Of a stretch of 32,576 bases of DNA, positions 13,969 through 22,168 are shown piece by piece. A program made the translations under genes and the position numbers. Source of the DNA: a virus; IMG/VR virus record IMGVR_UViG_3300012920_006502, positions 1-32,576 of that record; one strand, given 5' to 3'. The first letter of the stretch is position 1, and each line of letters opens with the position of its first letter. The notes below the pieces were generated by a model that saw only the letters and a list, made by a program, of their open reading frames with translations, did not search any database and had not been told where the DNA came from.

Positions 13969-14282
13969 TGAGCGATGATGTAAAGGTTGCAGAACCTAAA
14001 CAAAAAATTAAAGTAGACTTAGAAGTTGACACTAGTGTTAAAGACCTAGGTGTGAACCCATACGCAAAATTGATACACCTAGCAAGAGCAGTTGATGCTT
14101 GGAGAATCTTTCCAAGATTATTTTTAACTGTTTATATTGTACTGTTATACAAATGTGTCATTTGGTATATGGAATTAGCGGCTCCTACAATGGAACAATC
14201 AGGTTTGATTAGTATTGTGGTTGGTGCTGGCGCTGCTTGGTTTGGATTATATACAGGATCCAAATCTAAATCAGACAAGTAA
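13968..14282 (+). CDS. probable holin
   Basis: A 104-residue protein with a charged N-terminus and two membrane helices: LFLTVYIVLLYKCVIWYMEL (about 51-70) and LISIVVGAGAAWFGLYTG (about 80-97), ending in a basic-polar GSKSKSDK tail. The pattern WYMELAAPTMEQSG followed by VVGAGAAWFGLYTGSK resembles two-TM holins I know from marine T4-like phages. A holin releases the signal-less GH108 endolysin at 12010 into the periplasm. It is translationally coupled to the preceding gene (TAATG). The call rests on topology, neighbours and a remembered motif, not on an alignment. Confidence 0.6.
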   Translation: MSDDVKVAEPKQKIKVDLEVDTSVKDLGVNPYAKLIHLARAVDAWRIFPRLFLTVYIVLLYKCVIWYMELAAPTMEQSGLISIVVGAGAAWFGLYTGSKSKSDK

Positions 14283-14308
14283 AAAATTTCCGCACCCAGT
14301 TGTAATAG

Positions 14309-14316
14309 AGTAAATA
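14309..14316 (+). promoter_or_regulatory. possible late promoter box AGTAAATA
   Basis: AGTAAATA followed by CTATAGG has the same TAAATAC core as the other late boxes and the CTAT that often follows the T4 box, but differs at the second base. It lies 33 bases before the DnaJ-like ATG, with a strong AAGGAGGA in between. Confidence 0.45.
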
Positions 14317-14349
14317 CTATAGGATTGCTTAAGGAGGATCCTGTAAACC

Positions 14350-15192
14350 ATGGACTATTATTCAACACTAGGCGTAAGCAGAAATGCAAGCCAAGAAGAA
14401 ATAAAAAAGGCTTATAAAAAACAGTCTATGGCCCACCATCCAGATCGTACAGGTGGCAACGATACCAAATTTAAAGAAATAAACGAAGCATACCAAACAC
14501 TTAACGATCCTCAAAAGAAACAAATGTATGATCAGTTTGGAACTACTGATCCTAATCAGCGTAGATACAATTCACAAAATTTTGAATTCAATTTTAACGG
14601 ATCTCCATTTAGTGGCGGAATGGACGACATATTCGAATCATTTTTTGGCGGAAGAGGGCAATCTAGAAGAGCAGCCAATCGACCAATAAATGTCGCTGTT
14701 GATGTTTCACTAGAAGATGTTTTGCACGGTAAAACTATAGGCATGGAAATACAACTTCCTACAGGCAGGACAAAAGTTGTAACAGTTGACATACCAAAAG
14801 GTGTAGAACACGGACAAACAGTAAGATACAGAGGTATGGGAGAACAAAATATACCAAATGTACCTCCAGGTGATTTAAATGTGCAAATACGCATTCGGAA
14901 TCACAATAGGTTCCAACGCTACGGAGATAATATACTATGTGAAGTAAAAGTTGATGTATGGGATCTAATGTTAGGTTCAAAAGCAAAAGTTATCACGTTA
15001 GATAATAGAAGCATTGAAATTAATATACCCTCAGGCACACAACCTGATACTTTACTAAGTTGTAAAGGAGAAGGATTACCTAATATTAATACAAAAATTA
15101 GAGGTAATTTGCAAATAAGAATAAAAGCAAATATACCTAGATATACCGAACACCAAAAAAATATATTAAGAAACACAAAAAATGGAATATAA
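14350..15192 (+). CDS. DnaJ/CbpA-type J-domain co-chaperone
   Basis: A 280-residue Hsp40. The J domain occupies residues 1-66, with HPD at 30-32 in AHHPDRTGGND, the motif that stimulates the ATPase of host DnaK. A Gly/Phe region (about 77-102, NFEFNFNGSPFSGGMDD, IFESFFGG) follows. The C-terminal client-binding beta domains contain GVEHGQTVRYRGMGEQ and SIEINIPSGTQPDTLLSCKG. The CxxCxGxG zinc-finger repeats of DnaJ are absent, so it is CbpA-like (class B). No phage DnaK is in the window, so it would redirect the host chaperone. AAGGAGGA precedes the ATG. The end overlaps the deformylase gene by 11 bases. Confidence 0.9.
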   Translation: MDYYSTLGVSRNASQEEIKKAYKKQSMAHHPDRTGGNDTKFKEINEAYQTLNDPQKKQMYDQFGTTDPNQRRYNSQNFEFNFNGSPFSGGMDDIFESFFGGRGQSRRAANRPINVAVDVSLEDVLHGKTIGMEIQLPTGRTKVVTVDIPKGVEHGQTVRYRGMGEQNIPNVPPGDLNVQIRIRNHNRFQRYGDNILCEVKVDVWDLMLGSKAKVITLDNRSIEINIPSGTQPDTLLSCKGEGLPNINTKIRGNLQIRIKANIPRYTEHQKNILRNTKNGI

Positions 15193-15715
15193 ATTAGACA
15201 TAGATTATAAGTTAGGCTTACACGAAGCACTTAACCAGCAAAGTGATGTGTGGGAATTCGGCAAAGAAAAATACGACCCAGAAAAATTAGAATGGGATAT
15301 GTGTAATTTTATGATTCATAATAAAGGAATTGGCCTTGCTGCTAATCAAATAGATTTAACAAAAAGAGTTTTTGTAATGGGCAGCAATGATATTCCAAAT
15401 TTTCCTAAACCATTTGCGTTGTTTAATCCAACAATACTAGAAGCCAGCAAAGAACTTGTGTTAGATACAGAAGGATGTTTAAGTTACCCTGGCTTACTTA
15501 TAAAAGTATCAAGACCTGCATGGATTGTAGGACAATGGCAAAATTCAAAAGGGGAAACTAAGGAAGGAAAAATACAAGGTTATCTTGCAAAATGTTTTCA
15601 ACATGAGTTTGATCACCTAAATGGCATTTGTTTTGTTGACAGAGTGAGTCGGTTGAAGTTACAATTAGCATTAAAGAAATTAAAAAAGTTAAGGAAAAAA
15701 TTAAAAAATGATTGA
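15182..15715 (+). CDS. def: peptide deformylase
   Basis: A 177-residue PDF that removes the N-formyl group from nascent proteins using a bound Fe/Zn. All three family motifs are present: GIGLAANQI (about 49-57), EGCLS (97-101, Cys ligand), and QHEFDHLNG (about 140-148) with the two His ligands and catalytic Glu142. After the active site comes a Lys-rich C-terminal helix (LKLQLALKKLKKLRKKLKND), longer and more basic than in short phage PDFs and possibly a ribosome-binding helix like that of bacterial PDF. It overlaps both neighbours (11 and 8 bases), so it is co-expressed with the J-protein and ClpA. Confidence 0.92.
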   Translation: MEYKLDIDYKLGLHEALNQQSDVWEFGKEKYDPEKLEWDMCNFMIHNKGIGLAANQIDLTKRVFVMGSNDIPNFPKPFALFNPTILEASKELVLDTEGCLSYPGLLIKVSRPAWIVGQWQNSKGETKEGKIQGYLAKCFQHEFDHLNGICFVDRVSRLKLQLALKKLKKLRKKLKND

Positions 15716-18050
15716 GCCAAGCAAGCAATTACAAAATATATTTGATAAGTCTGTAGAGATTACTAAAAGTTATAAGCATAGATTGATTACACTAGAGCAT
15801 TTAATTTTTGCAATTGTTTCTGACGAAGAATCAGCCGCTGGCCTTAAGGCATTTGGAGCAGATGTAGATTATATTAAATCTAATTTAGATCACTATTTGA
15901 AAAATAATCTTAAAGATATTATTGCTGACCAACAAAATCTACTGCCAAAAAAGACCAACAGTGTTGAAAGAGTGCTTAATAGATGCTTTACACAGGTTTT
16001 GTTTAGTGGCAGAAATCAAATGGAAATTGCTGATGTTATAGTAAGCGTATTATCTGAGAAGAATAGTTTTGCTTTTTACTTTTTAACAAAAGGTGGAATA
16101 ACTAAAGAGAAATTTGTACAGCATTTCCAAAAACATTTTATAGAAGAAGATGAGTTTTTTGAAAACGAAAGCGGATCAGGTCCTTTAACAAACGATCAAC
16201 TTGACAAAATTATAAATCAATTTTGTGATAATTTATCTTTAAAAGCAAAACAAAAAAGAATAGATCCTGTAATTGGAAGAGATATTGAACTGGAAGATAT
16301 TGCGTTAGTTTTAGCACGTAGAACAAAATCAAATGTATTAATGGTAGGTGATCCAGGTGTTGGTAAAACTGCTATTGCTGAGGGGTTAGCACGTAAGATT
16401 CATGAAAAGAAAGTTCCTAAATTTATTCAAGATCACACAGTATATAATTTAGATATAGGTTCTTTAGTTGCTGGTTCTAAATACAGAGGAGACTTTGAAG
16501 AAAGAATCAAAGCAGTATTAAGTGCATTAGAAAGAAAAGGAAATATTATACTGTTCATAGACGAAGCTCATATGATGTCTGGTGCAGGAACTGCTAGTCA
16601 AAGTTCAAACGACTTAGCAAACATGTTAAAGCCTGTACTTGGAAAAGGCGGAATGAAAGTAATTGCTTCTACTACTTGGGAAGAATACAGAAAATACTTT
16701 GAAAAAGATCGTGCTTTAATGCGTAGATTCCAGCGTGTAACTGTTGATGAGCCTACACAAGAAACCACTATTAAAATTATAAAAGGATTAAAAAAATATT
16801 ATGAACAATATCATAATGTTGGTATTACAAATGAAGCAATAGAACAAGCAGTTAAATTGTCTATTAAATATATGTCAGATAAAAAACTTCCTGACAAAGC
16901 AATTGATATTATAGACTGTGCATCTGCTAGATATAAGTTGCATGATGATCCTGTTGAAGAAGGTATACAACAGATAGTAGATGTTGAACAGGTGACTTAT
17001 GAATTATCTAAAATGATAAAAATGCCTTTAGAAACAGTAGCACAGAAAGAAAGTAAAAATTTACAAAATCTTGAACCTGCTATGAAGTCTGCAATATTTG
17101 GGCAAGATGATGCAGTTGATAAATTACTAGATAAAATCTTTGTTGCACAGGCTGGCTTAAAATCTCCAGATAAGCCTATTGGTTCATTTTTATTCTTAGG
17201 GCCAACTGGCTGTGGTAAAACAGAAACAGCAAAACAACTTGCTGATAAAATGGGAATGACACTTATTAGATTTGATATGAGTGAATATCAAGAGAAACAT
17301 AGTGTAGCCAGATTGATAGGTGCACCTCCAGGATATGTAGGCTATGAAGAAAATGCAGGACAACTAATTACAAAATTACAAGAAACACCTAATTCAATAC
17401 TGTTGCTTGACGAGATAGAAAAAGCACACCAAGACGTTTCTAATATATTGTTACAATTTATGGATAACGGTTTTGTTACTGGATCAAACGGTAAACAAGC
17501 AGATGGAAGAAACACAATACTAATAATGACTAGTAACTTAGGTGCTGCAGACAATGAAAATAACACTATTGGGTTTGACGATCTAGAAAAGTATGATGAG
17601 GACGAGAAAGCAGTAAAAAACTTTTTTGCACCAGAATTTAGAAATAGGCTAGATGCTACAGTAAAATTTGGCAAACTATCGCAAACAGTTGTTAAAGAAA
17701 TTGTATCTAAATTTGTAAGTGAGCTAAACGCACAAGTTAAAGATAAAAATATAACTATTAAGGCAGATGCTGAAACTGTATCATGGCTCGCTAAGAAAGG
17801 TTATAGTAAAAAAATGGGTGCAAGGCCACTTGGAAGATTAATTGACACTGAAATAAAAACTCCACTTAGTAAAAAGGTACTGTTTGGTGATTTAGCAGAT
17901 GGTGGTATAGTTAACATCAATATAGTAGATGACAAGCCTACATTTACAATTACACCTGCTCCTAAGCCCATGACTAAAGCAGAACGTAAAGCAGCAAAAG
18001 CAGCAGCAAGAAAATCTGAAAATGAAACTGCCGACAGCCAAGAAAACTAA
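15708..18050 (+). CDS. clpA: ClpA-type AAA+ unfoldase
   Basis: A 780-residue Hsp100 protein. An N-domain-like region covers about 1-150. D1 has Walker A GDPGVGKT (about 214) and Walker B ILFIDEAHMM (about 281). D2 has Walker A GPTGCGKT (about 498) and Walker B ILLLDEIEKA (about 565). The long middle domain of ClpB is absent. IGF (about residue 621, in NNTIGFDDLEKY) sits where ClpA carries the IGL/IGF loop that docks on ClpP, just before FFAPEFRNRLDA. It can therefore be expected to feed substrates to host ClpP; no clpP or clpS is in the window. The last 30 residues are an Ala/Lys-rich tail (KAERKAAKAAARKS). The end overlaps the next gene by 29 bases. Confidence 0.9.
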   Translation: MIEPSKQLQNIFDKSVEITKSYKHRLITLEHLIFAIVSDEESAAGLKAFGADVDYIKSNLDHYLKNNLKDIIADQQNLLPKKTNSVERVLNRCFTQVLFSGRNQMEIADVIVSVLSEKNSFAFYFLTKGGITKEKFVQHFQKHFIEEDEFFENESGSGPLTNDQLDKIINQFCDNLSLKAKQKRIDPVIGRDIELEDIALVLARRTKSNVLMVGDPGVGKTAIAEGLARKIHEKKVPKFIQDHTVYNLDIGSLVAGSKYRGDFEERIKAVLSALERKGNIILFIDEAHMMSGAGTASQSSNDLANMLKPVLGKGGMKVIASTTWEEYRKYFEKDRALMRRFQRVTVDEPTQETTIKIIKGLKKYYEQYHNVGITNEAIEQAVKLSIKYMSDKKLPDKAIDIIDCASARYKLHDDPVEEGIQQIVDVEQVTYELSKMIKMPLETVAQKESKNLQNLEPAMKSAIFGQDDAVDKLLDKIFVAQAGLKSPDKPIGSFLFLGPTGCGKTETAKQLADKMGMTLIRFDMSEYQEKHSVARLIGAPPGYVGYEENAGQLITKLQETPNSILLLDEIEKAHQDVSNILLQFMDNGFVTGSNGKQADGRNTILIMTSNLGAADNENNTIGFDDLEKYDEDEKAVKNFFAPEFRNRLDATVKFGKLSQTVVKEIVSKFVSELNAQVKDKNITIKADAETVSWLAKKGYSKKMGARPLGRLIDTEIKTPLSKKVLFGDLADGGIVNINIVDDKPTFTITPAPKPMTKAERKAAKAAARKSENETADSQEN

Positions 18051-18702
18051 AAAGAAGTTTTATAACAAATACATTTATAAAATTACTCTTAATATCCCTG
18101 GGTCAAATGCACTTAGATATTATGATTTTGCACATCTATTAGATATGTGCAAGAACGGTGTTAAGCCTCAACGATTTACATACCTTGATCATACTTTGCA
18201 AAACATTGTAGACAATGCAGAAGATTGGACTAAACTATGCTTGTTCTTAACCAGTTGTGATAAAAAATCTTTTTCTAAAAGACTAGAAATGGATTGTGTA
18301 GATTTTTATACTAATGACCGTGTATTATATGACCAATTAGGTGATAATTTTACAAAATACGTCAAGTACAGATTCCAACCCAAAGAGGGTACAGAGCAAC
18401 AGTTACTCAGCAGTACTAGAAAAATATTTGTTAGTAAATTACCATTCGATATGTATGAGTACAGAGTTTATTTACAACCACACAAATTAAATACTAGTGC
18501 TAGAACATCAGTTGCTGAATGGTTGTCAAAGCAAACACCAAATGTAACATTTTCCGAAAGTATAAACAAATGGTTGATCAAAACTAGCACAAATTATGAT
18601 AGAAGATACATACAAGTCAAAGACGAAAGTACGTTGCTAATGCTACAATTAAGAGCACCTGAGTTAGTTGGCAAGGTTTTTAAATATATAATAAACCGAT
18701 AA
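18022..18702 (+). CDS. unknown protein downstream of clpA
   Basis: A 226-residue basic protein (many Lys/Arg and Tyr) overlapping clpA by 29 bases in another frame. It begins MKLPTAKKTKKKFYNKYIYK and continues ITLNIPGSNALRYYDFAHLL. Residues 35-110 look helical, then beta segments such as YEYRVYLQPHKLNTSART and the C-terminal RRYIQVKDESTLLMLQLR. No membrane segment or known enzyme motif is visible. The composition fits nucleic-acid binding. Its stop codon TAA lies inside the late promoter box at 18698. Coupling to clpA might make it an adaptor, but that is only positional. Confidence 0.6.
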   Translation: MKLPTAKKTKKKFYNKYIYKITLNIPGSNALRYYDFAHLLDMCKNGVKPQRFTYLDHTLQNIVDNAEDWTKLCLFLTSCDKKSFSKRLEMDCVDFYTNDRVLYDQLGDNFTKYVKYRFQPKEGTEQQLLSSTRKIFVSKLPFDMYEYRVYLQPHKLNTSARTSVAEWLSKQTPNVTFSESINKWLIKTSTNYDRRYIQVKDESTLLMLQLRAPELVGKVFKYIINR

Positions 18703-18705
18703 ATA
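18698..18705 (+). promoter_or_regulatory. late promoter box GATAAATA with almost no leader
   Basis: An exact GATAAATA followed by C, with its TAA serving as the stop of the preceding gene. The next ATG (18710) begins only five bases after the box, near the predicted transcription start, and no Shine-Dalgarno sequence precedes it. Confidence 0.65.
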
Positions 18706-18709
18706 CAGT

Positions 18710-19081
18710 ATGATCAATGGAACTAATATACTTTTACAAGACATAGATACTACTTCATCTTCAGCACAGTATAGTGATAAGAAGATAGGTGCTGGCTATT
18801 ATAAGAATAGTGACGGTGTTCATACGTTATATACTGTTGTTAATGCATTTTTAGGCAGCATAACAATACAAGGAACACTAGAGCAATATCCAAGTGATGA
18901 CGACACAGATTGGGTAGATGTAAACACTTTTGCTGGTGATAGTACATATTACAACCAGCCTAATAACAACGATGCTGTTGATTATGACGTTTCTAGCACA
19001 TTCACTGGCAAGTTTGTATGGGTAAGAGCAAAATACGAACTGCAAAATGGTACAATTCGCGAAGTTCGCTATAACTATTAA
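18710..19081 (+). CDS. small late protein, probably structural
   Basis: A 123-residue protein with a beta-rich, Asn/Asp/Tyr/Thr-rich composition: MINGTNILLQDIDTTSSSAQ, GAGYYKNSDGVHTLYTVV, GSITIQGTLEQYPSDDDTDW and FVWVRAKYELQNGTIREVRY. This resembles small phage decoration or tail proteins with a jelly-roll-like fold. The WV(R/D)V and alternating strand pattern supports all-beta structure. No Met, GTG or TTG occurs in frame near the start, so translation must begin at 18710, directly at the late promoter box. The virion role is inferred from control and composition. Confidence 0.6.
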   Translation: MINGTNILLQDIDTTSSSAQYSDKKIGAGYYKNSDGVHTLYTVVNAFLGSITIQGTLEQYPSDDDTDWVDVNTFAGDSTYYNQPNNNDAVDYDVSSTFTGKFVWVRAKYELQNGTIREVRYNY

Positions 19082-19094
19082 ACTTTACTTTTAC

Positions 19095-19113
19095 GCTAAA
19101 TACTGTATAAATC
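19095..19113 (+). promoter_or_regulatory. late promoter region with two candidate boxes
   Basis: GCTAAATA (19095-19102, followed by C) and TATAAATC (19106-19113) overlap this short intergenic stretch. Either is one to two bases from consensus. AAAGGG and the ATG at 19131 follow at normal spacing, so this gene has an ordinary leader. Confidence 0.5.
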
Positions 19114-19130
19114 TATAAAGGGATTATACT

Positions 19131-20204
19131 ATGCGAGATCTATTGGACAAACTTAATATGTTAGAAGGCTTTATGCCAGAACATATGGAAGGTGAAGTGG
19201 AATTTGAATTTACTGGAGATGACGGTGAAACGCAAATGGGAACTTTACACTACAAAGCAGAAATTAAACAAAGCGATGAACACGGTTACTATGCTGAAGT
19301 TGACCCTAAGTCACTAAAAGGCGAATGTGAACCAGACGGAAACGCTAAAGTAGATGATGACTTAGCAACATACACTGTGCAGCCAGGTGAAACAGATCAC
19401 GAAGCAGCAATGGAAGCAGCATTTGAAGATGCTATGGATGAAATCAAAAATGCAGATAACAAATACTCGCATGGTGAAAGCATTGATGATTCCGACACAC
19501 AAACTGAAGATGAAATTAAACCTGGACAGGGTGCATTAGATAAATTTAGAGAATTATATAGAAAAGGTATTGGCTCAGATGATGACGAATTTGTCTTGAG
19601 AGAGTTAATTGCAAAAATTAATGACGATGCTTTATTCGCAGATGAATTCACACAACTTAGACAATTTACTGATCCAGGACCGCATGGCCCTGATGAAGTA
19701 CTCTACGCAAAAAATGTTCCTGGTGATACTGCTGATGAAAAAATTGAAACACTTATAAAAACAATTGATGATGATGGGTGGGTAGAAAGTTTTGCACAAT
19801 ACTTAATGTATGATTTAAAAATGGATGAAAACGCAGAATTTAATAGAATTAAAGAACTATCTGGAGTGGATACTAACGAAGAAGATGAACAAACATTTGA
19901 AGGTGATGAGTTCTATGAATATTATGGATACTTACCATGGCACGAAGATCTGCCAATAGACGAAGCAGAATACAGAGGACGTAAAGTTTCTTTAGGCAAA
20001 CCAATGCGTGGTGATGTAAAGAAGTTTAAAGTATTTGTACGTGATCCAAAAACAAAGAACATTAAAAAAGTAAACTTTGGAGATCCTAATATGCGTATTA
20101 AGAAATCTAATCCAAAGCGTAGAAAGTCATTTAGAGCTAGACACAATTGTGATAACCCAGGTCCTAGAACAAAAGCTCGTTATTGGTCATGCAGGAAGTG
20201 GTAG
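19131..20204 (+). CDS. acidic late protein with conserved basic Cys-containing C-terminus
   Basis: A 357-residue protein. Residues 1-290 are strongly acidic (for example FEFTGDDGETQMGTLHYKAE, EDAMDEIKNADN, GVDTNEEDEQTFEGDEFYEY). The last 60 are strongly basic: KVFVRDPKTKNIKKVNFGDP, then RIKKSNPKRRKSFRARHNCD and a TKARYWSCRKW end. I recognise the FGDPNM..KRRKSFRARHNC..YWSC segment as a recurrent C-terminal module of late proteins in marine phages; its activity is not known to me. The N-terminus MRDLLDKLNMLEG may be a variant capsid-targeting peptide ending in a cleavable LEG. It may be a prohead core or scaffold-like component. Confidence 0.65.
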   Translation: MRDLLDKLNMLEGFMPEHMEGEVEFEFTGDDGETQMGTLHYKAEIKQSDEHGYYAEVDPKSLKGECEPDGNAKVDDDLATYTVQPGETDHEAAMEAAFEDAMDEIKNADNKYSHGESIDDSDTQTEDEIKPGQGALDKFRELYRKGIGSDDDEFVLRELIAKINDDALFADEFTQLRQFTDPGPHGPDEVLYAKNVPGDTADEKIETLIKTIDDDGWVESFAQYLMYDLKMDENAEFNRIKELSGVDTNEEDEQTFEGDEFYEYYGYLPWHEDLPIDEAEYRGRKVSLGKPMRGDVKKFKVFVRDPKTKNIKKVNFGDPNMRIKKSNPKRRKSFRARHNCDNPGPRTKARYWSCRKW

Positions 20205-20540
20205 ATGAGACTCAACGAATTATTTTCCCCAATAGGCGCACCTGAAGAAAACCAGGATATTAACTGGTTAGAAGATTTAAAATTCTTTATGGATAACGAT
20301 AATGAAGTTACATCTAATGTAATGTTCCCTGCAATTAAAAAACACAAAAAATATGCAGGTCATCCTGACGCATACAAAATATATATTAAACCAATACAAC
20401 GATGTAAAGAAATGTATTGTACAAAATACAATATAGAAGATAGTGGAAATAAATTTACAAAAGAAACACTAATCAATATGGCTAGAAAAATTGCCAGTGA
20501 ACAAGAACGGTTTATAGAGCGTGGCGATTATGAAGATTAG
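20205..20540 (+). CDS. predicted packaged internal head protein
   Basis: A 111-residue protein starting directly after the preceding stop. The N-terminus MRLNELFSP matches the capsid-targeting-like pattern shared by the genes at 20530 and 24220. The body is INWLEDLKFFMDNDNEV, then MFPAIKKHKKYAGHPDAYK and IYIKPIQRCKEMYCTKYNIE, a conserved-looking small phage domain with two Cys. It ends ERFIERGDYED and overlaps the nucleotidyltransferase gene by 11 bases. No function is known. Packaging in the head is inferred from the N-terminus and from late expression. Confidence 0.6.
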   Translation: MRLNELFSPIGAPEENQDINWLEDLKFFMDNDNEVTSNVMFPAIKKHKKYAGHPDAYKIYIKPIQRCKEMYCTKYNIEDSGNKFTKETLINMARKIASEQERFIERGDYED

Positions 20541-21156
20541 AGAATTATTTGAAGATGATACAGATAAGCATGTAACCTTTTGCTTCGGAAGGTTTAACCC
20601 TCCTACTCTAGGACACAAAGAAGTTTTTAAAACAATGGCTGCACAAGGCGGCGATATGAAAATTTTTACTACACAATCACAAGATTCTAAAAAGAATCCT
20701 TTAGATTACTCTACTAAAATAGATTTTATAAGAAAAATACATCCTGACTATGCAGAAAAATTAATTGAAGACACAAAGTTAAACACGATTACTAAAGTTG
20801 CTGAATACCTAAACGAACAAAATTATTCACATGCAACTTTTGTAGGAGGCGATGATAGAAAAAACTTGTATGATAGTTTGGTAGCATACAATGGAAAAAC
20901 AGAAGGAAAGAAAGGACCTTTAGAAATTCAGTACAAATTTGAAACACTAGAATTTGTTAGCGCAGGCGCAAGAGAAGACGGTGCTGACGGTGTTGAAGGA
21001 ATAAGCGGAACACAAGCAAGAGAAGATGCTGCTGAAAATAATTTACAGGCATTTACAAAACATACTGGTGCAGGTGAGCATGCAGAAGAACTTTTTAATG
21101 CTGTAAGAAAAGGAATGGGATTATCAGATGAAAAACCAAAAGACGATCAAGAGTAG
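20530..21156 (+). CDS. HIGH-family nucleotidyltransferase with capsid-targeting-like N-terminus
   Basis: A 208-residue protein. I chose ATG 20530 over GTG 20521 because it yields the N-terminus MKIRELFEDDTDKH, close to T4 Alt (MELITELFDEDTT as I recall it). The catalytic domain follows: FCFGRFNPPTLGHKEVFK (about 17-34), with T-x-G-H in place of H-x-G-H. ATFVGGDDRKNLYD follows, and the second nucleotide motif is GISGTQAREDAAENN (about 161-175, ISxTxxR form). This motif pair is found in NMN adenylyltransferases and cytidylyltransferases; the substrate is uncertain. If packaged, it would enter the host with the DNA. Confidence 0.75.
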   Translation: MKIRELFEDDTDKHVTFCFGRFNPPTLGHKEVFKTMAAQGGDMKIFTTQSQDSKKNPLDYSTKIDFIRKIHPDYAEKLIEDTKLNTITKVAEYLNEQNYSHATFVGGDDRKNLYDSLVAYNGKTEGKKGPLEIQYKFETLEFVSAGAREDGADGVEGISGTQAREDAAENNLQAFTKHTGAGEHAEELFNAVRKGMGLSDEKPKDDQE

Positions 21157-22168
21157 AGATCCGAATTGGAGAGACATGGAAGCATTACGTAAGAGTGGCG
21201 CAGCAGGTTCGCATCGTGATAAGAAAAAAGAAATGAAATTAGGTAAAGTCAAACACAAGGGGAAAACAATGGACGAATCTATCTATACAAATCCAGCAGG
21301 AGGTGAACTTTCTAAAATTGGAAGAATCCTAATGGATAAATCAGTCACAGTCAAAGATGATGCACTATCTAATGTGCTAGGTCGTGTTGGTGATGAACTT
21401 ACACGTTATGGTGATCCAGGAGGTGCAACTTCGATCGATGAACTTTGTAAGAAGGCAAGATGTACAAAAGAACAACTTATGAAAATGATGAAGTGGGCAC
21501 AACAGCAAAATGATGTTTTAGATAAAGTGAAAGACCCAGATCCTAAACCAGACGATGAAGATGATGATGATAAAAAAGAATCTATGGCATCTGAAACTTC
21601 TATAGGACACGTAGATGACGAACGTCATATGATTCGTAAAGAATTATACCAAGCAGCAAAATATGCTAAAGAACTTTTTGAAATGCTAGAAGACTTACCC
21701 GAAGACAGTGATTTCCCCCACTGGTGGCAGTCTAAAGTTACAAAAAGTTTACAGATGTTAAGCAAAGCAAAACACTACTTAGAGAACGAACTAGCAGTTC
21801 CAGATCAAAACACAGATGAATCAGGTATTATGTACAAAGCCGGAGTAAAAAAGTACGGCAAAGACGGAATGCAAAAGATTCAAAGTGCTGCTGGTAAAGG
21901 TGCAAGTGCTGAAGAAATTGGTGCTATCAAAGATAAGCACAACAAGAAAAAAACAGAATCAGTTGCACCCGTAAGTAAAGCATTGCTAGAATCTGTTGGC
22001 AAAGAAATTACAGAAGAAGAGTTTGATACGTTAGCAGAAAAACAAGATGCTTGTTATCACAAAGTAAAGTCAAGATATAAAGTTTGGCCAAGTGCATACG
22101 CAAGTGGTGCATTGGTACAGTGCCGTAAGAAAGGTGCTAAGAACTGGGGCAACAAGAGTAAAAAGTAA
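21128..22168 (+). CDS. modular Lys/Cys-rich late protein
   Basis: A 346-residue protein overlapping the nucleotidyltransferase gene by 29 bases. Segments in order: a basic DPNWRDMEALRKSGAAGSHR...KLGKVKHKGK stretch (about 9-46), a helical middle with an acidic PDPKPDDEDDDDKKES linker (about 137-152), a helical domain (MIRKELYQAAKYAKELFEML), and a C-terminal module CYHKVKSRYKVWPSAYASG followed by LVQCRKKGAKNWGNKSKK. I know that last module from phage and large eukaryotic-virus proteins; its function is unclear. A second possible start, ATG 21269 behind AAGGGGA, would give a shorter protein beginning MDESIYTNPAGG. Confidence 0.6.
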   Translation: MKNQKTIKSRDPNWRDMEALRKSGAAGSHRDKKKEMKLGKVKHKGKTMDESIYTNPAGGELSKIGRILMDKSVTVKDDALSNVLGRVGDELTRYGDPGGATSIDELCKKARCTKEQLMKMMKWAQQQNDVLDKVKDPDPKPDDEDDDDKKESMASETSIGHVDDERHMIRKELYQAAKYAKELFEMLEDLPEDSDFPHWWQSKVTKSLQMLSKAKHYLENELAVPDQNTDESGIMYKAGVKKYGKDGMQKIQSAAGKGASAEEIGAIKDKHNKKKTESVAPVSKALLESVGKEITEEEFDTLAEKQDACYHKVKSRYKVWPSAYASGALVQCRKKGAKNWGNKSKK

